Assembly (NCBI GenBank): GCA_018715855.1
Contig: DVKW01000004.1
Location: 1 to 12,993 of the forward strand
DNA from: Candidatus Galligastranaerophilus intestinigallinarum
Lineage (GTDB): Bacteria; Cyanobacteriota; Vampirovibrionia; Gastranaerophilales; Gastranaerophilaceae
Direction: 5' to 3'
Length of the DNA: 12,993 bases
The position numbers and the translations under genes are program-made. The notes below the pieces were generated by a model, which saw nothing but the letters and a program-made list of their open reading frames with translations, was not told the DNA's origin and did no database searches. Shown here one piece after another: positions 1-5,898 of the stretch (position 1 is the stretch's first letter; every line of letters starts with the position of its first letter).

Positions 1-525
1 ATTAATGCCAAAGAATACTTTTTTCGGTTCCAAACCGATTGCCTGTGCAATAACTTCATGGGCATCGGGGTTTGGAAGAGGAAGCATTTTTTTATACATT
101 TCTTCAATTTGAGCCAATTGTTCTCTGTTTACAAGAAGCGTTTTTTGCTTTTGCGGCGGTCTTTTTTTGTTAAACCCGCCTTTGTTAAACCCGCCTTGAT
201 GCGGCCTGTTATTGTTAAATGAACGCCTTTGGCCGTCATTATTTCTTTGGAAGCCTGCGCCTTGATAATTTCTTCTGTTGTCGTTTCTTTGATATTGACC
301 GCCTTGATTATTATAAGGGCGCTTATTATATCTTTGCTGCATTGGTTGGGGGTTATCATTACCAAAGCTATAGCTTCTTAATGTTTCTGTTGCATTTGCA
401 GGTCTATTATCAGCACCTGTTGGTGTTTGTGCTTTATCGGGGTATAGACAATCGGGGCAAATAACCCTTTTTGGGTTTTTAGTTTCAAATTCCTTCCCGC
501 ACTTGATACATTTATTTGTATACAT
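1..525 (-). CDS. Zinc-ribbon protein with N/Q/R/G-rich linker and C-terminal helical domain (partial)
   Basis: Reading leftward from ATG at 525, the frame stays open to the window edge (175 codons, 3' end missing). The N-terminus holds two CxxC knuckles (C6, C9, C23, C26), a compact zinc ribbon. Residues about 40-125 are low complexity, rich in Asn, Gln, Arg, Gly and Tyr, and include a duplicated GGFNK unit. Residues about 130-175 (LLVNREQLAQIEEMYKK, then PNPDAHEVIAQAIGLEPKKV) look like amphipathic helices of a helix-turn-helix or homeodomain-like fold. Basic disordered linkers of this sort are common in nucleic-acid-binding proteins, so RNA or DNA binding is a reasonable inference, but I do not recognise the family. 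The start is supported by an AAAGGAAA ribosome-binding site about 8 nt upstream. It lies last in a leftward run of genes, 198 nt behind its neighbour, with its own candidate promoter. Confidence 0.72.
   Translation of the reverse strand, partial: MYTNKCIKCGKEFETKNPKRVICPDCLYPDKAQTPTGADNRPANATETLRSYSFGNDNPQPMQQRYNKRPYNNQGGQYQRNDNRRNYQGAGFQRNNDGQRRSFNNNRPHQGGFNKGGFNKKRPPQKQKTLLVNREQLAQIEEMYKKMLPLPNPDAHEVIAQAIGLEPKKVFFGIN
166..195. repeat. 15-bp tandem duplication inside the zinc-ribbon gene
   Basis: The unit TTTGTTAAACCCGCC occurs twice back to back (166-180 and 181-195). It is in frame with the minus-strand gene and duplicates the peptide GGFNK in the low-complexity linker. Copy number could vary between strains without breaking the frame. 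Confidence 0.85.
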
Positions 526-723
526 ATTAAAAAGTTTCCTTTGGCCTTAGGCCTTTTTATTCTCCATCGAATCGTAAAATAGCAATTTATTTAAAAAATA
601 ATCTCTTTTAGATAATCCCTTTCAGACAAATAAAAATTAAATCTTCGGATTATGTGGATATAGCTTATTTTATACTTAAACTTAAAATTATACAAGTATT
701 TTGTTTAAGTTTTGTAAACCGGA
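526..723. other. 198-nt intergenic leader, no gene seen
   Basis: No convincing ORF or structured RNA is visible on either strand. It holds a candidate promoter for the zinc-ribbon gene, an inverted repeat (674-681 with 703-710) and a long AT-rich leader. A short GGCC-TTA-GGCC palindrome (543-553) lies just upstream of the ribosome-binding site. Confidence 0.5.
687..718 (-). promoter_or_regulatory. Candidate promoter for the zinc-ribbon gene
   Basis: A perfect TATAAT (-10) reads on the minus strand at 687-692, with TTTACA at 713-718. The 20-nt spacer is longer than the ideal 17, so the -35 assignment is weak. Transcription would start near 680 and leave a leader of about 155 nt. The 8-bp arms ACTTAAAC (674-681) and GTTTAAGT (703-710) flank the -10; arms of that length are expected by chance fairly often in DNA this AT-rich. 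Confidence 0.35.
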
Positions 724-876
724 TTATTTAGAAGTATTATTTAAGCCTTTTTTAAAATTCTGAATAATTTCAGGATGGCTTGAATTTGAAAGAACAATTT
801 CTCGGTATTCGTTTTTATCAATATTTATGCCCATATTTTTAATATCTATAACAAATTTTTTCTTTTTCTTTTGCAT
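724..876 (-). CDS. 50-residue lysine-rich small protein
   Basis: A 50-codon frame starts at ATG 876, only 3 nt after the stop of the 194-residue gene, so the two are very probably co-transcribed and translationally coupled. An AGGG 8 nt upstream of the start, inside the end of the previous gene, can serve as ribosome-binding site. The protein begins MQKKKKKFVIDIKNMG and continues with a mixed polar stretch (KNEYREIV, HPEIIQNFKKG). It has no cysteines, signal peptide or membrane segment. The basic N-terminus might bind nucleic acid or acidic partners, but that is speculation. I do not recognise the family. Tight coupling and normal codon use argue that it is a real gene. Confidence 0.6.
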   Translation of the reverse strand: MQKKKKKFVIDIKNMGINIDKNEYREIVLSNSSHPEIIQNFKKGLNNTSK

Positions 877-879
877 TTT

Positions 880-1464
880 CTACCCTAAAATAAGTTCATA
901 AACATCAAAAAGTTTTGTTAAATCTTTAAGGCTGATCGCCTCATCAATTTTTTGTTTTATTGTTTTAAGTTCACCCGTTGAAGGAACTTTTAAATTAGAC
1001 GGAAGGTTAATATCTGCAGTTGTTTTAACATTTTTAAACCCTTCATTTAATTTTAAAAATTCGTTATAGGTTTTTAAAACCGTAATATACCTTTCATCTT
1101 TTTTATATGTTGCATTTATGTAATATTTGGCATCTTTGTTGAATTTGTCATTGATAAAATCGATTAAAAAATTAGTTTCATCGTATGCGGTTTGTTCATC
1201 AAATTCAGTATCCAGACAGGGGTTATTTTCAAAAACGGCATTTTTTAAGCTTTTCAGATAAACCGCCCACAAAAGACACCCCAAATAAAAAGAAACGTTT
1301 TGAGAGAGCATTTTTTTTAATTTGGGAAACAAAATTGAAAATTGAAATTTCTTTTGTTTTAAAGGCATGGACGATTGAACAAAGGCGCTGTACATAAATT
1401 CGACATTGTCTGAAACGCCAAGAATACAATCGGAATAACCGGGATCAAATAATACAGTTTGCAT
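880..1464 (-). CDS. Hypothetical protein, 194 residues
   Basis: I do not recognise this protein. It starts MQTVLFDPGYSDCILGVSDN and has one moderately hydrophobic stretch at about residues 56-71 (VSFYLGCLLWAVYL). The rest is a charged, probably helical C-terminal half rich in Lys, Asp, Glu and Phe (FLIDFINDKFNK, then LKTIKQKIDEAISLKDL near the end). There is no signal peptide. The start at 1464 has only a weak GGA about 10 nt upstream. The next gene downstream follows after 3 nt, so these two form an operon. It lies 65 nt behind the secreted-protein gene, with a 37-nt imperfect palindrome in the gap that could separate the transcripts. The function cannot be inferred from what is visible. Confidence 0.65.
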   Translation of the reverse strand: MQTVLFDPGYSDCILGVSDNVEFMYSAFVQSSMPLKQKKFQFSILFPKLKKMLSQNVSFYLGCLLWAVYLKSLKNAVFENNPCLDTEFDEQTAYDETNFLIDFINDKFNKDAKYYINATYKKDERYITVLKTYNEFLKLNEGFKNVKTTADINLPSNLKVPSTGELKTIKQKIDEAISLKDLTKLFDVYELILG

Positions 1465-1478
1465 AAGTAAAATTCCAT

Positions 1479-1515
1479 AAAATCTTTAATTTGATTTAAT
1501 CAAAAAAAAGATTTT
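1479..1515. repeat. 37-nt imperfect palindrome (weak terminator or operator)
   Basis: The outer arms AAAATCTTT (1479-1487) and AAAGATTTT (1507-1515) are exact complements. The inner arms TTTGATT (1490-1496) and AATCAAA (1498-1504) are too, with an AA/AA mismatch between them and a single central T. It lies 15 nt past the stop of the 1530-2207 gene and 15 nt before the start of the 1464 gene on the minus strand. As RNA it would be an AT-only-rich hairpin with a short U run, hence a weak terminator; as DNA it could be an operator. Confidence 0.55.
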
Positions 1516-1529
1516 TGGGCAATAATTTA

Positions 1530-2207
1530 TTATTTTATTACATCATCAGGCCTTAATTTTTCGATATCACAGTTTAGCAATAAAACACTGTTTAAAACAC
1601 GGTCAAGTTCTTGATAATCGGCATTTGGAAAATACCCTGCCATTTTAGAGCACATTTTTTCATTACTCATAGTTTTGTTTGATAAAATGCTTGAATATTT
1701 TTTCTTTAAATTTGCTCTTTCTTGTTCAATTGTTGCCTTTAAAGATTTTTCGGGTTCTTTTTTTACTTCTTCTTTATTGTTTGCTACACCTTGAGAAGCA
1801 GTTGCCCCTGTAGAATAATAATTATAAGTATTATTTTGAATGTTTATTTCTTGCTTGTCATCATCTGCACTTGAAAAGCCATAGGTATATAAAGCGGGCA
1901 AATATCTGTTTGTTGGCCTGTAGTTTGGAATAGCAGGCTTAATTGGGGTAGACGGCACTACAGACGGCTTGCTTTGAACCGTATTTGTCAGGGTTGTTGG
2001 TTTTGTTAAACCGGTTGAATTTTGCGATTTCATTATTTGGTAATTGCCCTTAATACCTTCATTGGTATGAAGAATTGATTTATAATAGCTGTTTCCTCTT
2101 GGGGCATGAACTCCTTTTGGGGCATTTTGCACACTTTTTGAAACACCTGCCGCATAAGAAGCAGCCACAAAAAAAGTGAGAACAAATAATACAAAAATCT
2201 TTTTCAT
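1530..2207 (-). CDS. Secreted low-complexity protein with signal peptide
   Basis: The 225-residue frame begins MKKIFVLFVLTFFVAASYAAG, a textbook Sec signal peptide with likely cleavage after about residue 19 or 20. The mature part has a Pro/Thr/Ser/Asn/Tyr-rich region (about 60-140) and a Lys/Glu-rich helical stretch (about 145-172). A C-terminal segment has two cysteines (C186 and C213) that could form a disulphide. I do not recognise the family; a periplasmic or surface protein is the reasonable inference. The frame is open further upstream to 2306, but that would overlap the divergent gene and place the signal sequence internally, so the start at 2207 is preferred. No ribosome-binding site precedes it. 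A TATAAT lies 6 nt upstream, which suggests a leaderless message. Confidence 0.72.
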   Translation of the reverse strand: MKKIFVLFVLTFFVAASYAAGVSKSVQNAPKGVHAPRGNSYYKSILHTNEGIKGNYQIMKSQNSTGLTKPTTLTNTVQSKPSVVPSTPIKPAIPNYRPTNRYLPALYTYGFSSADDDKQEINIQNNTYNYYSTGATASQGVANNKEEVKKEPEKSLKATIEQERANLKKKYSSILSNKTMSNEKMCSKMAGYFPNADYQELDRVLNSVLLLNCDIEKLRPDDVIK

Positions 2208-2212
2208 AAAAG

Positions 2213-2219
2213 TATTATA
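2213..2219. promoter_or_regulatory. Shared -10 element of a divergent gene pair
   Basis: TATTATA on the plus strand reads TATAATA on the minus strand. The minus reading puts +1 at about 2207, the A of the ATG of the secreted-protein gene. The plus reading puts +1 near 2225, about 21 nt before the ATG of the U32 gene. No good -35 is seen for either direction. The whole gap between the two starts is 38 nt, so the promoters must overlap each other or the coding ends. Confidence 0.4.
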
Positions 2220-2245
2220 GTGCATTTTATTGTAAAATAAAATAT

Positions 2246-4039
2246 ATGGTAAATAAAAGTAAAACGGTTGAATTATTGGCACCTGCACAAAATTTAATTT
2301 GTGCAAAAGCTGCTATAAATTGCGGGGCAGATGCCATTTATATAGGTGCTTCAAGTTTTGGTGCAAGAAAAAATGCAGGGAATAATTTAGAAGATATAAA
2401 AGAACTTGTTCAATATGCACATAAATTTAACGTAAAAATTTATGTAACCATAAACACTATTTTGGATGACAATGAGCTTGAAGAAGCGGTTAAATTAATA
2501 TATGAATTAAATGAAATCGGTGTTGATGCAATTATTTTTCAAGATATGGGGCTTTTAAATTCAAATTTACCCGATATTGAGCTTCATGCAAGCACACAAT
2601 GCAACATAAGAACAAAAGAAAAGGTTCAATTTTTTTTAAAATTGGGAATAAAAAGGGCAATTTTAGCAAGAGAATTAAGCATTGATAAAATAAAAGAAAT
2701 TAGAAAAAATACAAACATTGAACTGGAATGTTTCATCCATGGTGCACTTTGCGTTTCATATTCAGGCCAATGCTATATGAGCGCATATATTGGCGGGCGC
2801 TCTGCAAACAGGGGCGAATGCGCTCAAGCATGCAGAAAAAAATATTCCCTTATGAATAAAAACGGCAAAATAATTGCAAAAGATAAATATTTGCTTTCTC
2901 TAAAAGATTTTTGCGCAAAAGATTATATAAAAGAATTAATCGATATTGGTGTTACATCATTTAAAATTGAAGGCAGATTAAAAGATGAAACTTATGTTAA
3001 AAATGTTGTTTTATTTTACAGAAATTTAATTGATGAAATTTGCAAAAATAAACCATCAGATGGCAAAATTTATTCTGATTTCACCCCAAATATAAATAAA
3101 ACCTTTAATAGGGGCTATACAAGCTATTTTTTGGGTAAAGAAGAAGATATTACATCAATGGAAACTCCAAAATCAAAAGGGGAATATTTAGGAAAAGTTA
3201 ATTTTTCAGATAAAAAATATTTTACAATTAATTTATCAAACAAAACAAAAATAAACCCGCAAGATGGGCTTTGCTATTTAACAAATGAAGGCTTAAAGGG
3301 GTTTTTGGTAAATAAGGTTGAAGGAAATAAAATTTTTCCAAATAATTTTCAACCGAATTTAAAAAAAGGAATTGAAATTTTTAGAAACCAAGATGTTGAA
3401 TTTGAAAATAAAATTAAAAATTCAAAAACAAAAAGGCTAATTTCAGCTGCATTCAAAATAAATGAAAATGAAATCACCCTAACAGACAATAAAAACAAAG
3501 TTTCATATAAAATTGAAAATTTTGAACAAGCAAAAGATATGGAAAAAATGAAGCAAAATATTGAAAAATGCTTCAAAAAAACGGGTGATAGCATTTTTAG
3601 AGCGGAAGAAATTATTTTTGAAGGGAAAAAAATTCCTTTTATGCCACTGTCGCTTTTAAATGAAATCAGGCGCAATTTGTTTTTAGAACTTGAAAATTTA
3701 AGATTAAAAAATTATAAAAAACCTTCAAAAACAAAAATAACTCCCACAAAATATACAGAAAACCAAACAGATTACAGGCTAAATATTTTTAACAAAAAAG
3801 CCTTTGAATTTTATGAAATGCTTAAAATTAAACCAAAAGAATTTTCTTTGGAAAAAACAGGCGATTTTAAAGGCAAAGAAATTATGAGGTGCAAACATTG
3901 CATAAGAAGAAGCTTAAACTTGTGCCTTAAAAATAACCCCAAAGAAAAGGGCGAATTATTTTTGGTTGATGAAAAAAACAAAAAATACCCGATTATTTTT
4001 GATTGCAAAAACTGCGAAATGGCAATTATTGCACCTTAA
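2246..4039 (+). CDS. U32-family (peptidase/collagenase-like) Fe-S protein
   Basis: The protein has 597 residues. The N-terminal barrel opens with VELLAPAQN, and the family signature at residues 161-179 is clear (ECFIHGALCVSYSGQCYMS). Probable Fe-S ligands are C169, C176, C192 and C223. FKIEGRLKD (239-247) is also typical. The C-terminal extension carries another cysteine set (C549, C552, C560, C587, C590) around MRCKHC and FDCKNCEM, as in the long U32 proteins. Members were named peptidases, but well-studied relatives (RlhA, TrhP, UbiU/V) hydroxylate rRNA, tRNA or ubiquinone precursors using prephenate or an oxygen-independent route. The size and C-terminal domain make it closest to the RlhA-type group, which I infer and cannot prove here. 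No ribosome-binding site precedes the ATG. Its stop overlaps that of the convergent gene by 4 nt. Confidence 0.9.
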   Translation: MVNKSKTVELLAPAQNLICAKAAINCGADAIYIGASSFGARKNAGNNLEDIKELVQYAHKFNVKIYVTINTILDDNELEEAVKLIYELNEIGVDAIIFQDMGLLNSNLPDIELHASTQCNIRTKEKVQFFLKLGIKRAILARELSIDKIKEIRKNTNIELECFIHGALCVSYSGQCYMSAYIGGRSANRGECAQACRKKYSLMNKNGKIIAKDKYLLSLKDFCAKDYIKELIDIGVTSFKIEGRLKDETYVKNVVLFYRNLIDEICKNKPSDGKIYSDFTPNINKTFNRGYTSYFLGKEEDITSMETPKSKGEYLGKVNFSDKKYFTINLSNKTKINPQDGLCYLTNEGLKGFLVNKVEGNKIFPNNFQPNLKKGIEIFRNQDVEFENKIKNSKTKRLISAAFKINENEITLTDNKNKVSYKIENFEQAKDMEKMKQNIEKCFKKTGDSIFRAEEIIFEGKKIPFMPLSLLNEIRRNLFLELENLRLKNYKKPSKTKITPTKYTENQTDYRLNIFNKKAFEFYEMLKIKPKEFSLEKTGDFKGKEIMRCKHCIRRSLNLCLKNNPKEKGELFLVDEKNKKYPIIFDCKNCEMAIIAP

Positions 4040-5511
4040 GCTTTTTTGTTTCCTTCAAATGAAAATTTTTGTTCATATTGCTTTGTTAATTGGGCAATTG
4101 CAGGGTTTGTGTTGTCGCCGTTGTTTAATTTTTTTCTTAAATATAGGTTTAATTTAGGCTGCAAATACCCCATTAAAACTGCGCTTATTCCAATATTTGC
4201 AACAATTGCGGCACCTTTTAAGAATTTTGTTTGTTTTAAATATTTTTCTATATCATTGTTTTTTGCTGCATTTTCAACAATTTCAACCGCATTTTTAGTG
4301 GTTGATTTGAGTTTGTTTGAATCAATACTTGTGAGCAAACTTAATTGTTCAACGCCTTCTTTTGTTTTAAAGGTTGCAATGTCGCCTGTTTTCTTAAATA
4401 CATCCATTAAAGGCGAATCTTGATTATCAAATACAAAATCAATTGCTTTTTTAGATGCTTCATTTGCTTTTTCATTAAATTTGGCACCTTTTATAAAGCC
4501 TTTTGCTTTTTCAATAAAGCTTTCTTTTGTTCCTTGCGAGCTATAGTTCATGGTTTCTATAAGCGCTTTTGCATCTTGAACAAGCTTTGATGAACCTTTT
4601 GAAGCTTTTTCCGCTTCTACTGCCTTTTTAATAACATCTGAATCTAAAACCGAATAATCAAGGTTAATTGGCCTTTTGAAAACATTTTTGCCGATTAATT
4701 CCATGCCCTTTTGTAAAGGCGCTGCAAGGCCATATATAAATGCAATTTCGCAAGCTTCTTTTAAGCCAACTTCAAACCTTTCGCCTTTTCTTGCTTGTGT
4801 AAGCCTTGTGCCTGTAATTACACAATCTACAAGAGATGTGTTTGCAATGGGGTTAGACATAACAAATGTTCCAAGCCCCTTAAATGAAGGGTTATTTTGC
4901 TTTTTATTGCCCTTAAAGGTTTGGTAAACTTCATTGTCAGACAAACTGTTTTTTAAAACCTGTTCTTTTGCAAGTTTTTCTTTAACTTGCTTTTCAATTG
5001 CTTTTTCTGTTTGTTTTTGTTTATAGGTAATAATTCCAAACAAGCCAAGGCCTGTTAGCGCCGTTGCAATGCCGAATTTTGCAAGTGCAAGATTTTTTGC
5101 TTTTGCCTTATTTTTAACGGTATCTGCTAAAACGTCTGCTTGTTCTTTGAATTTTTCGCCCAATGAAGCAGCTTTCTTTTGAGCAAATTCAACAGAATCC
5201 ACAGATTTTTCACCATACGAATCAAAAAGCCTTTTAGCGTCAATTTCAGGGCTTATGCCTGATTTTTTATAAACCGTTTTATCAAAAATTTTCTTTATAA
5301 AAGGAATTCCGCCAAGCCAAACTACACCTGTTCCGAATTCTTCGAAAGTTTTTTCGGCCCCGTCTCTGTTGCCGCCCTCTTTAAAATATGTTAATGATGT
5401 AAGTGTATCAGATGTAACATCTTTTGCATACATCGGAACAAGAGAGCCTGTATTATCGCCTAATTTTGTAAAAATTTTAGATATTGTTGATACTTTGGAT
5501 ATTTCTGCCAT
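4036..5511 (-). CDS. Membrane-associated hypothetical protein, 491 residues
   Basis: This is an unrecognised protein with no signal peptide. It has hydrophobic segments at about residues 142-162 and 433-450, and weaker ones at about 61-75 and 253-266. The rest is alanine- and lysine-rich amphipathic helix, with likely coiled coil at 160-190 and 295-425. A short motif recurs: FKGNKK (199-204), FKGLG (210-214) and FEGNKK (485-490, at the C-terminus). I have an impression of similar Phe-Lys-Gly motifs in gut Melainabacteria proteins, but could not check. The start is supported by an AAGGAAA 6 nt upstream. It is transcribed alone, after a leader with an inverted repeat and a possible 25-residue peptide. 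Its 3' end overlaps the stop of the U32 gene by 4 nt. Confidence 0.72.
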   Translation of the reverse strand: MAEISKVSTISKIFTKLGDNTGSLVPMYAKDVTSDTLTSLTYFKEGGNRDGAEKTFEEFGTGVVWLGGIPFIKKIFDKTVYKKSGISPEIDAKRLFDSYGEKSVDSVEFAQKKAASLGEKFKEQADVLADTVKNKAKAKNLALAKFGIATALTGLGLFGIITYKQKQTEKAIEKQVKEKLAKEQVLKNSLSDNEVYQTFKGNKKQNNPSFKGLGTFVMSNPIANTSLVDCVITGTRLTQARKGERFEVGLKEACEIAFIYGLAAPLQKGMELIGKNVFKRPINLDYSVLDSDVIKKAVEAEKASKGSSKLVQDAKALIETMNYSSQGTKESFIEKAKGFIKGAKFNEKANEASKKAIDFVFDNQDSPLMDVFKKTGDIATFKTKEGVEQLSLLTSIDSNKLKSTTKNAVEIVENAAKNNDIEKYLKQTKFLKGAAIVANIGISAVLMGYLQPKLNLYLRKKLNNGDNTNPAIAQLTKQYEQKFSFEGNKKA

Positions 5512-5534
5512 TTGTTGTTTCCTTTACCTTAAAA

Positions 5535-5612
5535 TTACAAACCCCAAATTAGGTTCAATAATCTTTGAACCGTGGCATTTTTTCGTTTTGTATCAATTAA
5601 TTTATTAAACAT
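5535..5612 (-). CDS. Possible 25-residue leader peptide
   Basis: ATG at 5612 opens a 25-codon frame (MFNKLIDTKRKNATVQ, ending NLIWGL) that stops 23 nt before the start of the 491-residue gene on the same strand. An AAGGA lies about 12 nt upstream, rather far for a ribosome-binding site. The basic middle and Leu/Trp end look like a peptide more than random sequence, but a frame this short can arise by chance. The inverted repeat at 5552-5571 lies inside it. Confidence 0.28.
   Translation of the reverse strand: MFNKLIDTKRKNATVQRLLNLIWGL
5552..5571. promoter_or_regulatory. Inverted repeat upstream of the 491-residue gene
   Basis: GGTTCAA (5552-5558) and TTGAACC (5565-5571) are perfect 7-bp arms around a 6-nt centre. 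They are more GC-rich than the surroundings and therefore less likely to be chance. On the minus strand the TTGAAC of one arm could be a -35, with TAATTT as -10 at a short 15-nt spacer. That would place this as an operator over the -35. A leader RNA hairpin is the alternative. Confidence 0.4.
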
Positions 5613-5697
5613 AATTTTTTGAAGTCCTTCGTTTGTTTTAAGTAGTTTGAATAAAATTTGTTGCTTATTTTTTGCCTAAATTTAATTTTTGTAAATA

Positions 5698-5727
5698 AAA
5701 AGCCTTCTTATTTTTAAGAAGGCTTTT
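5698..5727 (-). terminator. Intrinsic terminator of the small-ORF unit
   Basis: A perfect 13-bp stem AAAAGCCTTCTTA (5698-5710) / TAAGAAGGCTTTT (5715-5727) has a 4-nt loop. Read on the minus strand it ends GGCTTTTTATTTAC, a good U-tract. It begins 17 nt after the stop of the small ORF. The plus-strand reading has only four U residues and no obvious plus-strand gene feeding it. Confidence 0.85.
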
Positions 5728-5744
5728 AGTTATGATTTTAGAAA

Positions 5745-5843
5745 TTATTCTTCAATATAAATCTTACAGAAAGCCATCTCATCTTTCCATAATAAACGTC
5801 GTACTAAATTAATCAATGTTTCAATCATTTCTGTTATCTCCAT
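5745..5843 (-). CDS. Small protein, 32 residues (or 27 from an internal start)
   Basis: The frame from ATG 5843 encodes 32 residues: MEITEMIETLINLVRRLL, then WKDEMAFCKIYIEE to the stop. A second ATG at 5828 (27 residues) has an ideal GGAG ribosome-binding site 9 nt upstream (5838-5841), whereas the first ATG has GAGAG directly against it. The internal start is therefore the better supported one. The peptide would form an amphipathic helix with a central Arg-Arg-Leu-Leu-Trp and an acidic end. It is not a typical single-pass toxin. The two arginines are CGA and CGT, while neighbouring genes use mostly AGA/AGG. A clean -35/-10 and a strong terminator frame exactly this ORF, so it is its own transcript of about 160 nt. 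I do not recognise it. A small regulatory RNA with a fortuitous frame is the alternative. Confidence 0.55.
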   Translation of the reverse strand: MEITEMIETLINLVRRLLWKDEMAFCKIYIEE

Positions 5844-5863
5844 CTCTCAAGTTTAGCTTTATT

Positions 5864-5892
5864 ATTCTACATCTAAACTTTATTTTTTTCAA
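5864..5892 (-). promoter_or_regulatory. Promoter of the small-ORF unit, with flanking inverted repeat
   Basis: On the minus strand TTGAAA (5887-5892) and TAGAAT (5864-5869) are separated by exactly 17 nt, a sigma-70-type promoter with predicted +1 near 5857. The arms AAGTTTAG (5849-5856) and CTAAACTT (5873-5880) are perfect complements centred on the -10, which would suit a repressor site. It fits between the stop of the upstream membrane-protein gene and the small ORF. Confidence 0.6.
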
Positions 5893-5898
5893 GTATTT

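Noticed and set aside
129..365. 78-residue minus-strand frame overlapping the zinc-ribbon gene
   Set aside because: The other frame has the CxxC knuckles and a ribosome-binding site and runs on to the window edge; this one has no start signal and Thr/Lys/Ile-rich repetitive sequence.
529..558. Possible hairpin hiding the ribosome-binding site of the zinc-ribbon gene (AAAAAG/CTTTTT with an inner GGCC pair)
   Set aside because: A 6-bp A/U-rich outer stem with a large loop is too weak and is expected by chance.
1185..1429. Frames on both strands across 1185-1429
   Set aside because: Both lie inside the 194-residue gene, have no ribosome-binding site and encode low-information sequence.
1490..1504. 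FNR-like box TTGAT...ATCAA
   Set aside because: The half-sites are 3 nt apart, not the 4 the family needs, and the palindrome is better explained as part of the larger 37-nt hairpin.
2208..2306. N-terminal extension of the secreted-protein frame up to 2306
   Set aside because: It would overlap the divergent U32 gene and bury a textbook signal peptide 33 residues inside the protein.
3349..3675. 108-residue antisense frame inside the U32 gene
   Set aside because: Phe/Ser/Ile-rich mirror of an AT-rich coding strand; no start signal and no domain.
4676..4927. Plus-strand frame antisense to the 491-residue gene
   Set aside because: No promoter or ribosome-binding site; the minus strand has a continuous well-started gene.
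5552..5571. tRNA T-arm suggested by GGTTCAA
   Set aside because: No acceptor, D or anticodon arms can be built around it.
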